Below are positions 5,588 to 14,088 of a stretch of DNA of 16,493 nucleotides, one piece after another. The DNA comes from an uncultured Caryophanales bacterium (GTDB taxonomy: Bacteria; Bacillota_I; Bacilli_A; RF39; UBA660), in the NCBI GenBank assembly GCA_946414975.1, contig CAMKQS010000031.1:1-16493 (forward strand). The letters are read 5' to 3'. Below the pieces are notes generated by a model. The model searched no databases, was not told the origin of the DNA, and saw only the letters and a program-made list of their open reading frames with translations. The translations under genes were made by a program, and so were the position numbers. Each line of letters opens with the position of its first letter. Positions within the stretch are counted from its first letter, which is position 1.

Positions 5588-7780
5588 TTATACAAGTTTA
5601 TTTAGTAAAGCTGTTTTTCTTTTAATTTCTTGTGAATTTTCAACACTATATCTAAATGCTTCACTACTACCAATAATTATTAACTTCCTTTTTGCTCTAG
5701 TAATTCCAGTATAAATTAATTTTCTATAAAGCATTCTTTTATAACTTTTACAAATAGTCATAATAACAAGTTCAAATTCACTACCTTGTGATTTATGAAT
5801 ACTCATAATAAATCCATGTTTTATATTTATTAAATCTTTAGTTTCATAATGTACAATTATTCCATCAAAATCTATAACTACTTCTTTTTTTCCACTACTA
5901 CTTTCAAATGGTTCTAATATTTTCTTTATAATTCCTATATCTCCATTATATACATTTGAATCTGGAATATTTAAAAGTTGTAATACTTTATCGCCTTCTC
6001 TATATATAACATCACCATATTTTAATTCTTTCTTATTACTATTTTTTGGATTAAAAACATCCTGTAATACCTTATTTAAATTATCAATTCCATTAACACC
6101 AGCATACATAGGTGCCATTACTTGCACTCTTCTATAATCAAAACCTTTTATAATTGCCATATTACATGCATCAATTAATGCTTTTTTTATATTATCTTTT
6201 TCACACCTAATAAATCTATAATCATCTTTATCTTCTAGAAAATCACTTAAATTATTATCTTTGATTTCACGTGCAAGTACTGGAATATAACTATCGCTTT
6301 TCTGCCTATATAAATAATTTAAATGAACAGTATCTATTATATTACTATCTATTAAATCCCTTAGTATATTACCAGCACCTACACTAGGTAACTGATTGTA
6401 ATCACCAACTAAAACTAATTTAATATTTGTAGTAAGACCTTTTAATAAGTTATCCATTAAATTATTATCAATCATACTTACTTCATCAATAATTATTAAA
6501 TTATGAAAATCAGGATTAAATTCATTAACACCAAAAGAATTAGTCTCTTTATTCCACTTTAAAAATCTATGAATAGTAAGAGCTTTAAAATTAGTTGATT
6601 CCATCATTCTTTTAGACGCCCTTCCTGTGGGCGCTAAAAGTGCAACTCTTTCATCTAACTCATCTTTTTTTAAATTAAATACTTTCTTATAAACATCGAG
6701 AATTGCTTTAATGATAGTAGTTTTACCAACGCCAGGACCACCAGTAATAATAGTTATATTATTATTTATAGCCTTTTTTATCGCTTCTTTTTGTACATCA
6801 TTATACTTTATATTATTTACTTTTTCTAATTCATTAATATATTTATCAATTTTTGTAAAATTATTAGTTTCTTTATTCACTAAATATTTTATTTTAGATG
6901 CAATATGCACCTCAGCATCATATATATCAACTAAATAATATTTATCATTTTCAATTACTATTTTTAAATCACTTTCCAAATTACCCATACACTCATTAAT
7001 TAATCCGATGTCTATATCAGTATGATTATATCTATTTAAGCTAGAGACAATTTCATCAAAATAGGAATATGTATCACCATTTCTAAAGCTTAACTCTTTC
7101 ATAATATATATAATACATGCTTCTATTCTTCTATTATCAAATTGATCAATATTTAAATTAATACTTATTTCATCTAATTTAGGAAAATTAATAGTGTCTA
7201 TATCTTCAATAATTTGATAAGGATTATGTTCTAAAATTTTTAAAGTATTCTTTTTATAGTAATTATATATTTCTAATGAATCATTCATATTAAATCCAAG
7301 ATTATTTAAATTAACAATTATTTTTTGACTCTCTTCATATTTAATTAATGTATCATATATTAATTCAGCTTTTTTCATATTTAATTTTGGAACTTTATAT
7401 AATACTTTTTTATCTTCTACAATTCTATCTAGTGCATCTTCACCTAAAGTATCTACTATTTTTTTTGCAATATTTTTTCCTATACCCTTAAACATACTAC
7501 TTGATAAATATTCAATTATTCCATCTTTTCCTTCAGGTTTTATTCTTTCATATGACTCAACATCAAATTGAAAACCATATTTTGGATGAATTACAGTATT
7601 GCCATAAAAAAAATAAAGTTCATTATTGTTAAGCGTATCAAAATTTCCTTTAAATGTAATTATTTTTCCAATATAATCTTCCATCTCATCAATATTAGTT
7701 TCTATTACCTTAAACAATCCTATTATAAAATTATTATTTTCATATATACTATTTTTATAATTACCTTTAATATAATTCAT
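5588..7780 (-). CDS. recD2: RecD2-type ATP-dependent DNA helicase
   Basis: The 730-residue protein is a superfamily 1B 5'-3' helicase of the RecD2 (YrrC) type that acts without RecBC. The N-terminal region (about 1-80) is the OB-like domain. Residues about 90-150 carry tandem helix-hairpin-helix elements (MFKGIGKNIAKKIVDTLGEDAL). Helicase motifs are in order: Walker A GGPGVGKTT (347-355), PTGRASKRM (384-392), LTIHRFL (401-407), Walker B IIDEVSMID (430-438), VLVGDYNQLPSVGAG (456-470), LNYLYRQ (487-493), MSIHKSQGSEFELVIM (659-674) and YTGITRAKRKLIII (690-703). RecD2 is linked to mismatch repair and replication-fork maintenance in Bacilli. The ATG follows GAGGT by five bases. No recB, recC or addAB is present nearby. 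Confidence 0.95.
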   Translation of the reverse strand: MNYIKGNYKNSIYENNNFIIGLFKVIETNIDEMEDYIGKIITFKGNFDTLNNNELYFFYGNTVIHPKYGFQFDVESYERIKPEGKDGIIEYLSSSMFKGIGKNIAKKIVDTLGEDALDRIVEDKKVLYKVPKLNMKKAELIYDTLIKYEESQKIIVNLNNLGFNMNDSLEIYNYYKKNTLKILEHNPYQIIEDIDTINFPKLDEISINLNIDQFDNRRIEACIIYIMKELSFRNGDTYSYFDEIVSSLNRYNHTDIDIGLINECMGNLESDLKIVIENDKYYLVDIYDAEVHIASKIKYLVNKETNNFTKIDKYINELEKVNNIKYNDVQKEAIKKAINNNITIITGGPGVGKTTIIKAILDVYKKVFNLKKDELDERVALLAPTGRASKRMMESTNFKALTIHRFLKWNKETNSFGVNEFNPDFHNLIIIDEVSMIDNNLMDNLLKGLTTNIKLVLVGDYNQLPSVGAGNILRDLIDSNIIDTVHLNYLYRQKSDSYIPVLAREIKDNNLSDFLEDKDDYRFIRCEKDNIKKALIDACNMAIIKGFDYRRVQVMAPMYAGVNGIDNLNKVLQDVFNPKNSNKKELKYGDVIYREGDKVLQLLNIPDSNVYNGDIGIIKKILEPFESSSGKKEVVIDFDGIIVHYETKDLINIKHGFIMSIHKSQGSEFELVIMTICKSYKRMLYRKLIYTGITRAKRKLIIIGSSEAFRYSVENSQEIKRKTALLNKLV

Positions 7781-7799
7781 AATTACCTCGCTAATAAAA

Positions 7800-7808
7800 A
7801 GTATATCA
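7800..7808 (-). promoter_or_regulatory. Candidate extended -10 promoter of recD2
   Basis: On the minus strand TGATATACT gives TGn plus TATACT (5 of 6 matches), about 20 bases before the recD2 start codon. No -35 consensus is visible; the upstream DNA is the T9 tract of the preceding terminator. The call rests on the -10 element and position only. Confidence 0.4.
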
Positions 7809-7844
7809 AAAAAAAAGACTATTTAAAAGAATATCTAAATAATC
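7808..7844 (-). terminator. Intrinsic terminator of the 618-residue gene
   Basis: On the minus strand GATTATTTA (7836-7844) pairs with TAAATAGTC (7817-7825) in a 9-bp stem with one G-U pair and a ten-base loop. Nine consecutive T follow (7808-7816). It sits about 25 bases after the stop codon and immediately before the putative recD2 promoter. Confidence 0.8.
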
Positions 7845-7868
7845 TAATTAATATTTATTTAAAATTTA

Positions 7869-9725
7869 TCACTTTTTAGTATTATTAAGATCTAAATTAG
7901 CCATTTCTTTCATTTCTTTTTGCACCTCAATAAGTAAGTAAGAATCAATTTCTACCTCATTACCATTTTCATCATAAATTACTAATCCTTTATTTGGGTT
8001 AATAGAATATAACCAATTTTTTCTTTGAAATTTAACTTGAAATACTTTATCATTTTCCTCATTATTAACTAATGAAGCCTGATATAAAGATTTTCTAAAT
8101 CCACTACCACTTATATACTTATTTTCATAATCGTCTGGAAGTTTTAAATCACTTGTTATATTAATTTCAAGATTAGTATTAAAACTATAATTAGGTTCAT
8201 TAACTAATAATAATTCTCTTATTAAAATTGGTGATGATAACGATTCTCTCTCTATTTTGCGAGCATTATGTTTAGAAATCTGTGATAATCTTTCCATAGA
8301 TACACCATAATCTAAACAACTTTTTAATTGATAAAAATGTAATTCTGCTTCAATTATTTCTAAAAATGCATCTAATTCACATTCGTTATTTAAAACAACT
8401 CCATAAACATCTTCCATAAGATTCAAATAGTTTATAAATTGTTCTTTATTATTTTCCTTTATTGAACTATATAATTCCTTTAATTCTTTAATATATTTAG
8501 AAATTAATTCATCTGTTGTGTAAATATACTCTTCCAAGCTTTGTTCTTGAAAATTTGATGCAATCATATTTTTTGTACACTCTAATTCTGTATTACAATT
8601 AAAAAATTGGGTTGTTACCTCAGCAATTCCTTGCGAATCCCTAAATGTATCAACTTTTTTATCAACGTTTTTTTGATTTTTCCACAATCTTCCATCATTT
8701 TTTATAACCATACTTTCCCACTGTTCACTAATATTTGATGCAATTTTTTCTACATTATCAGTATGATACATTTTAGTTATCTTATCTTTAAACTCTGAAT
8801 TTTTTTCTGACAAAGATACTATTGCAGAATCAATAGTTTTTTTTGCTTGTCGAACTTCTAGAGGATTACCTCTTCTGTAATTCATTAAATCCCATAAATC
8901 CAAGAACTCTTGAGTTCTAGAAAATTTCAATAAAACATCTGTCATAAAATCATTCAAAGCAGGCACTTCATATTTTGTCGTTTGTTCATTTCTATTACTA
9001 TTTAAACTACTAAGTAATTTATCAACAATTTCTCTTGGTTTCATTCCATATCTGTCTATAAAAAATAATTCTGCATCTTCCATTTCTGATGATAATTTTT
9101 CAATAATATCACATACTTTTTCTTTATAATCTTTACTCTTCTGTAGCTCAAGAAAAATATCAATCCACCTATCTTCTCCATATTTAAGTCCTAGTTCTTT
9201 AAAACCGTCGATAAAATCAGTTAATTCTACTTTATGATAAACTGTTTTTAAAGATTTATCGTCTAATTTTGAACTATTACTTTTCATTAACCTAAACGAA
9301 TTATTATTTTCTGCAAGTGCAAAAGAACCACTTTTCGCCCTTGATGGTTTTGGTACATCACCTTTATTTTTACTTATTGTTTCTACTTTTTCCTCTTTTT
9401 TTTCATTCTCCCTACTATACATCTTTCTTATATTCCTTTTTACTTCTTCTACAATTTCATCTTCTAATTCTGTTGCATTTAAACAAGATGTATAGTTTTG
9501 CTCATTAAATAAAGTAAAGTAAATTCTACAAAACTTTTTAGCTGCCGGCCTTACTACTTTTTTTATATATTTATCTAATTTTAAACTAAATTTATTATAA
9601 TTCCATTTAGTAAACCTGGAATATTTTTCTCTAAAGAAGTTCATTTCTTCTGTGATACACCTATAATCTTTACTAGGATATTTCCCTTTAAAAAGAAAAA
9701 TATCAATCTTATTTATAACACCCAC
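7869..9725 (-). CDS. Unknown 618-residue soluble protein
   Basis: I do not recognise this family. The GTG start (9723-9725) is chosen because GGTGA lies four bases upstream and a promoter precedes it. No signal peptide or membrane segment is visible. Residues 1-105 are basic and aromatic (KYSRFTKWNYNKFSLKLDKY). Residues about 106-160 are low-complexity, Lys/Glu/Ser-rich and probably disordered (EKKEEKVETISKNKGD). Residues 165-500 look all-helical and charged, with scattered cysteines (C205, C377, C383, C449, C470). The last 110 residues look beta-rich (VFQVKFQRKNWLYSINPNKG, LVIYDENGNEVEID). No catalytic motif such as Walker A, HNH or PD-(D/E)XK was seen. It has its own promoter and terminator, so it is not forced into a pathway with its neighbours. 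Confidence 0.8.
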   Translation of the reverse strand: MGVINKIDIFLFKGKYPSKDYRCITEEMNFFREKYSRFTKWNYNKFSLKLDKYIKKVVRPAAKKFCRIYFTLFNEQNYTSCLNATELEDEIVEEVKRNIRKMYSRENEKKEEKVETISKNKGDVPKPSRAKSGSFALAENNNSFRLMKSNSSKLDDKSLKTVYHKVELTDFIDGFKELGLKYGEDRWIDIFLELQKSKDYKEKVCDIIEKLSSEMEDAELFFIDRYGMKPREIVDKLLSSLNSNRNEQTTKYEVPALNDFMTDVLLKFSRTQEFLDLWDLMNYRRGNPLEVRQAKKTIDSAIVSLSEKNSEFKDKITKMYHTDNVEKIASNISEQWESMVIKNDGRLWKNQKNVDKKVDTFRDSQGIAEVTTQFFNCNTELECTKNMIASNFQEQSLEEYIYTTDELISKYIKELKELYSSIKENNKEQFINYLNLMEDVYGVVLNNECELDAFLEIIEAELHFYQLKSCLDYGVSMERLSQISKHNARKIERESLSSPILIRELLLVNEPNYSFNTNLEINITSDLKLPDDYENKYISGSGFRKSLYQASLVNNEENDKVFQVKFQRKNWLYSINPNKGLVIYDENGNEVEIDSYLLIEVQKEMKEMANLDLNNTKK

Positions 9726-9746
9726 ACAATCACCTATCCTAAATAC

Positions 9747-9775
9747 ATTATAACACCATACCTATCGTTAATCAA
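9747..9775 (-). promoter_or_regulatory. Promoter of the 618-residue gene
   Basis: TTGATT (9770-9775) and TATAAT (9747-9752) are separated by 17 bp on the minus strand. The -35 box lies inside the last codons and stop of the upstream 600-residue gene (Tyr-Ile-Asp-stop). The start codon is about 22 bases downstream of the -10 box. Confidence 0.65.
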
Positions 9776-11570
9776 TATATTTAATTAATAACATCTTAGA
9801 TACAATTTGATAGGATGTTATTCCTTTCCCTACATTAGGATATTTAGATGAATAAATTTTATCCATCATAAATATAGATATTAAAACTATCGAAATAGTT
9901 AAAACTAAATTTTTATTAATTTTTTTTATTATATTATCAAGTAATGGTGCGATAAAATACACAACTGCAATTCCACCAAGTCCGAATACTAATAATCCTT
10001 CTGCACATATCCTACCATTTATATTAATAAAATATCCTGAATAATCCCACCATCTTACTCCATTATGTGTAATTTCCAAAAAATATGATGTAAAATATTC
10101 AATTATTCCACATACAACAATTATACTTAAAAACTCAATAAGTGGTTTATCACGTAATTTATTTAATAATATTAGTACAATTACTCCACCAGATCCATAT
10201 ATAGGAAGCCAAGGGCCATACATTACACCACGATTAACAAAATTACCTGTTTCAAGCAAATGTAATAACACTTCCCAAAACCACCCCACAAAAGAAAAGA
10301 TAAAAAACATCAATATAATAGAAGTAATATTATATCTTCTTAAATAGTTAACAACTTCAAATCGTTTCCTTTTTTTCTTCTCAGGAATTATATATAGTTT
10401 TGCAGGATATGCTAAACCCTTAACTTCTGCTTCTATATTTTTTAACTTTAACTCATTAACTTTATTTTTTTCATATTCACATTCTTTCGTACTGCTTGAT
10501 AAATTGATTCCAAAAAAGTCTTCTACTTTATCTTTTATATTTTCAGGTTTATTAATTTTTACATCAATATTTTCTAAATCTTTATAATATGTGTCAGATA
10601 ATAATTTACTATCTGCAACTTCATATAAATATTTGTCACATAACAAATCTATATTTTTAATATTCTTTTCTTTAGATAATTTTCTTAAATCATAATAATA
10701 TTCTGAAAATGTAGTTACTTGATATGAATTAGTGAAAAATATATCTAATAATCCAAATGTAAGTACTCCTAAAATTTCCCAACCTATAAATGATAATTCT
10801 AAAACAAAACATTCAAATTTATGTCCATTCATCATATCACGTGATAACTTAATAGCATCCCTACTTTTAATACTTGGATTTTCTGCCATAATATATGGAA
10901 CCATATAATATGAATATCTTTTTATTATTCCCCCAACAATAGTTAAATTCCACAAAAATTGATAAATAAATACTCTAAACATAACTTTTGTACTATTAAA
11001 CCATTTTTTTACTCTAATTAAAAATAATGAATCTTTAATTGCAATTTTTTTATAAATACGCCCTTCTAAAAATATTCTTCTTGATATAATCTTAAAAATA
11101 TTAACAAAGAATAGCCAAAATGAAAAATATATAATGAAACTTAAAATGACCGAAATAATGCTAGAAACACTTGCAACACCTACCATAGATTTGATTGCAA
11201 AAAATATGGTTAAATATAAAGATCCCTCATCTATTATATTTACAATAGATGCAAATACTCCTCTTTTATTTTCAAATATTTTATTTGAATACTTTTTCTT
11301 TATTTTATTTCTATTAACTTTTACTTCATTTATCTTATTATCAATATCAATATTAGTATCTTCTTTTATTTTTTTTACTGCTTTTTTATTTATATTTTCT
11401 ACAATAGCATTATTATCATTAAAAAAACTTTTTTCAATTTTTGTAATAGATAGTGAATTATTAAATTCACTTCCTATAAAACTTGCTATAACACATATTA
11501 AAACAAAAACTAAATAATGTTTTTTTAATGATTTTAAACCACTTTTTTTTAGTTCTTTTCTACTTCTCAT
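9768..11570 (-). CDS. DUF975 + CmpB-like (putative ABC-transporter type IV) membrane fusion protein
   Basis: The 600-residue protein appears to join two membrane modules. Residues 1-295 resemble DUF975 proteins: the start MRSRKELKKSGLKSLKKHY, several membrane helices (about 18-34, 115-158, 200-222, 254-285), and the characteristic AIKLSRDMMNGHKFECFVLELSFIGWEILGVLTFG region, given here in part. A hydrophilic charged loop (about 36-105) interrupts the first two helices. A charged cytosolic linker spans about 295-410. Residues about 415-575 match the CmpB-like 'putative ABC-transporter type IV' family: FSFVGWFWEVLLH (425-437), RGVMYGPWLPIYGSGG (447-462), EYFTSYFLE (491-499), WWDYSGYF (507-514) and ICAEGLLVFGLGG (521-533). 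The family name is historic; no ATPase domain is present. Biological role is unknown. A 72-bp gap with a terminator precedes it; GGAG lies eight bases before ATG. Confidence 0.85.
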   Translation of the reverse strand: MRSRKELKKSGLKSLKKHYLVFVLICVIASFIGSEFNNSLSITKIEKSFFNDNNAIVENINKKAVKKIKEDTNIDIDNKINEVKVNRNKIKKKYSNKIFENKRGVFASIVNIIDEGSLYLTIFFAIKSMVGVASVSSIISVILSFIIYFSFWLFFVNIFKIISRRIFLEGRIYKKIAIKDSLFLIRVKKWFNSTKVMFRVFIYQFLWNLTIVGGIIKRYSYYMVPYIMAENPSIKSRDAIKLSRDMMNGHKFECFVLELSFIGWEILGVLTFGLLDIFFTNSYQVTTFSEYYYDLRKLSKEKNIKNIDLLCDKYLYEVADSKLLSDTYYKDLENIDVKINKPENIKDKVEDFFGINLSSSTKECEYEKNKVNELKLKNIEAEVKGLAYPAKLYIIPEKKKRKRFEVVNYLRRYNITSIILMFFIFSFVGWFWEVLLHLLETGNFVNRGVMYGPWLPIYGSGGVIVLILLNKLRDKPLIEFLSIIVVCGIIEYFTSYFLEITHNGVRWWDYSGYFININGRICAEGLLVFGLGGIAVVYFIAPLLDNIIKKINKNLVLTISIVLISIFMMDKIYSSKYPNVGKGITSYQIVSKMLLIKYID

Positions 11571-11616
11571 ACTACAACTCCAACTATTGATATCGTATCA
11601 CATTATATTTTAATTT

Positions 11617-11644
11617 ACAATAAAAAAATCAGTTTGTACTGATT
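11617..11644 (-). terminator. Intrinsic terminator of the 209-residue gene
   Basis: Minus-strand arms AATCAGT (11638-11644) and ACTGATT (11627-11633) with loop ACAA are followed by a run of T then ATTG. The 5' arm overlaps the stop codon at 11643-11645, so a terminating ribosome would cover part of the stem. Confidence 0.8.
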
Positions 11645-12272
11645 ATTTTATTTTTTTCTTATCTTTATTATCTTTATCATTTGTTATAATTAAGCCACCA
11701 AATCCACCAATACATCCAGCAAGTATCATAGATAATGAATAATATACGGTTGCTTGACGATTATCAGACTTGTTAGCGTCAACATCATACAATTTATCAG
11801 ATAATTTATCATATGTTGTAAGCATTAAATTATAATTATCACAACTTGGTATATATTCCTCATTATTTACTGTATAATCAATTATTTTAGAATTATTTTC
11901 TACATAACTCTTAATTAAATTATATGATTCTTTCGCATTAATACTATTTATTATTTCATTAATTAAATCATCACTAAATTTACTTACGTCATATGATATT
12001 ACATTATTTGAATCTTTATCTTTAATGGAGATAATTTTATTTACATCCATTTCATTTTGTTTTAAAAAGATCTCTTTTTCTTTATAATTATCACTATTAT
12101 ATTTTTTTTCAATTACTTTATATGCTTTAGTCTTATCTAAAATAATTGGAGTATATTTTCCTTCATTAAAACCATTATTTAGTGTTAACACACCAGTTAC
12201 CAGTACCATTGCTGATACTGAACCTATAACTAAGTTCCTATGAAGACGATGTCTATAATTATTATTATACAT
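11643..12272 (-). CDS. Unknown protein with a membrane segment at each end
   Basis: I do not recognise this 209-residue protein. A basic N-terminus (MYNNNYRHRLHRN) precedes a hydrophobic helix at about 13-31. A second helix lies at about 175-197 (YYSLSMILAGCIGGFGGLIIT), followed by a very basic tail (DKDNKDKKKIK). By the positive-inside rule both ends would be cytosolic, with about 140 polar, charged residues outside. That hairpin-like topology resembles some regulatory or scaffold membrane proteins, but no domain is evident. Promoter and terminator are both clear, so it is a single-gene unit. Its leader has an unusual G6 tract ten bases before the ATG instead of a normal AGGAGG. Confidence 0.78.
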   Translation of the reverse strand: MYNNNYRHRLHRNLVIGSVSAMVLVTGVLTLNNGFNEGKYTPIILDKTKAYKVIEKKYNSDNYKEKEIFLKQNEMDVNKIISIKDKDSNNVISYDVSKFSDDLINEIINSINAKESYNLIKSYVENNSKIIDYTVNNEEYIPSCDNYNLMLTTYDKLSDKLYDVDANKSDNRQATVYYSLSMILAGCIGGFGGLIITNDKDNKDKKKIK

Positions 12273-12282
12273 ATATTATTTT

Positions 12283-12288
12283 CCCCCC
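12283..12288 (-). promoter_or_regulatory. G6 tract in the leader of the 209-residue gene
   Basis: The minus strand reads ACTGGGGGGAAAATAATAT just before the ATG. Six consecutive G are striking in this AT-rich DNA and stand where the ribosome-binding site should be, ten bases from the start codon. In read-through RNA, TTCTCC (12292-12297) could pair with GGGGAA and hide the tract. Confidence 0.5.
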
Positions 12289-12298
12289 AGTGGAGAAT

Positions 12299-12326
12299 AT
12301 TATACACATTTAACTTAGTTTGTCAA
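12299..12326 (-). promoter_or_regulatory. Consensus sigma-A promoter of the 209-residue gene
   Basis: Perfect TTGACA (12321-12326) and TATAAT (12299-12304) with a 16-bp spacer on the minus strand. The -35 box codes for the last Leu-Thr of the upstream ABC transporter. The predicted start near 12291 leaves a leader of only about 20 bases. Confidence 0.82.
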
Positions 12327-14051
12327 ATTATTATCTTCACTTTGATATAATTTTCTATAAATATTACTATTTTTTAACAATTCTTCATGAGTGCCACTTG
12401 CTATAAGACAACCTTTATCTATGACATGTATTATATCAGCATCAATTATAGTAGATAGTCTATGAGCAACAATTATAATTGTATGATCTTTAACCAAGTT
12501 ATCGATAGTTTTCTTTATATATTCTTGTGATTCATTATCTAAAGCACTAGTTGCCTCATCAAATAAAATTATTTTAGTATTGAGCATCAAAGTTCGTGCT
12601 ATAGCAAGTCTCTGTTTTTGACCACCAGATAAATTAATTCCACCTTCACCTATAATAGTTTTATATTTTTTAGGTAGACTCATTATATATTCATCAATAT
12701 ACGCTTGTTTACAGTATTTTCTAACTTCTTCTAATGTTACATTTTCCCTTAATAATCTAAAATTATCCATAATAGACATATTAAATATAAATGGACTTTG
12801 TCTTATAATAGAAATATTATTTCTTAAAGATTTTTCCTTTAGACTCTTTATATCAATACCATCAATAGTTATTATACCTTCTTTTACATCAAAATATCGA
12901 AGAAGTAAATTAAATATTGTTGATTTTCCGTTACCACTTTTACCAACAATTGCAATTTTTTTATTAGTCTCTAACTTTAAGTTTAGATTTTTTAAAGTAT
13001 AGTCCTCATCTTCACGATACTTAAACGAAACATTTTTAAACTCTAATTCTCCTTTTGGATTATCTAAAGTAACATCTCCAAAATATTCATCATTGTATAA
13101 TCTATTATTAATTATTTCATCTAATCTTTGTAATGATACTTTTACTTTATTATAATTAACTCCAAAATCAGCTAGATTTTCAACAACCTGATCAACTCGC
13201 CAAATATACATATCAAGCATTACAAATATACTATATTCAATTTTGCCAGTAATAACATAATATCCACAAGTAAGTAATATACAAAATTGTAATATAAAAT
13301 ATATTAAATTATTTAAACTATAATATACTATCTCGTAATTTCTTATTTTATTATGATTATAAAATAATTTACTAAGTCTATTAAATATACTATTTTCTGT
13401 ATTCTTTTTAATACCAAGTGCTTTAATTTCTCTAATACCTGTTATATTTTCTGTTGCAACCTTAACATATTCATCAGATTCTTTTTTTATATTTTTTTGT
13501 GTCTGTTTAATTTTTGGAAAAAATTTATATGAAATAAAGCCCATAACTAAAGCAAACAATACAATTTCCATTCCTAAATAAAATGAAATAGAAAATGCTA
13601 AAACAAATACAAATACAACAACAATAGATTGACATGTTAATTTTACAAGTTGAGCAAGCAAATCCATAACACGCTCAGTATCATCATAAAGCCTATTAAT
13701 AAACTCGCCAACTCCCATATCTTCAAATGCTATAGCAGGCAAATTATCAATTTTTTTGTACAAATCATAACTTACATTTTTCATAAATTTAATTGATAAG
13801 TAATTATATAACTTTTTAGTTGGAACTTGTAAAAAAGTATAAAAAAGTACCCATATACAAGACCAAGTAATTAAATAAAACACAAACCCGTCAAGCTGTT
13901 TCAATATTAAATGTTCTAAAGCTTTCCCCCAAAAAAATGCTGATATCAATGATGGTAAATAATTAATCAACACTAAAAATATATACATAAATATTTTTAA
14001 CTTATCATGCTTTAAATAATGACCTAGTAATTTAAAACTATTATTCTTCAT
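12315..14051 (-). CDS. ABC exporter, half-transporter with fused ATPase (MsbA/LmrA-like)
   Basis: The 578-residue protein has the type I exporter layout: six hydrophobic helices in residues about 18-300, then a nucleotide-binding domain from about 335. ATPase motifs are complete: A-loop Y351, Walker A GKSGNGKST (370-378), Q-loop Q418 (IRQSP), signature LSGGQ (474-478), Walker B IILFDEATSALD (494-505) and switch H530 (VAHRLST). One such gene makes a homodimer. Substrate cannot be deduced; lipids, drugs and peptides are all possible, and no C39 peptidase domain is present. A strong ribosome-binding site (AAGGAGGA) precedes the ATG. It follows the surface-protein gene by 37 bp with a hairpin between, and no promoter of its own is evident. 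Confidence 0.95.
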   Translation of the reverse strand: MKNNSFKLLGHYLKHDKLKIFMYIFLVLINYLPSLISAFFWGKALEHLILKQLDGFVFYLITWSCIWVLFYTFLQVPTKKLYNYLSIKFMKNVSYDLYKKIDNLPAIAFEDMGVGEFINRLYDDTERVMDLLAQLVKLTCQSIVVVFVFVLAFSISFYLGMEIVLFALVMGFISYKFFPKIKQTQKNIKKESDEYVKVATENITGIREIKALGIKKNTENSIFNRLSKLFYNHNKIRNYEIVYYSLNNLIYFILQFCILLTCGYYVITGKIEYSIFVMLDMYIWRVDQVVENLADFGVNYNKVKVSLQRLDEIINNRLYNDEYFGDVTLDNPKGELEFKNVSFKYREDEDYTLKNLNLKLETNKKIAIVGKSGNGKSTIFNLLLRYFDVKEGIITIDGIDIKSLKEKSLRNNISIIRQSPFIFNMSIMDNFRLLRENVTLEEVRKYCKQAYIDEYIMSLPKKYKTIIGEGGINLSGGQKQRLAIARTLMLNTKIILFDEATSALDNESQEYIKKTIDNLVKDHTIIIVAHRLSTIIDADIIHVIDKGCLIASGTHEELLKNSNIYRKLYQSEDNNLTN

Positions 14052-14067
14052 ATTCCTCCTTCACGAC

Positions 14068-14088
14068 AAAAGACTACATTAAGTAGTC
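14068..14088 (-). terminator. Hairpin with short T-tract between surface-protein and ABC-exporter genes
   Basis: GACTAC (14083-14088) and GTAGTC (14072-14077) form a 6-bp stem with loop TTAAT, followed by TTTT on the minus strand. It directly adjoins the upstream stop codon. The T-tract is short, so read-through into the ABC exporter is likely. Confidence 0.55.

Noticed and set aside
7869..12272. The three uncharacterised genes as a new anti-phage or secretion system
   Set aside because: They have separate promoters and terminators and no nuclease, ATPase or effector motif. Being neighbours alone does not support a system.
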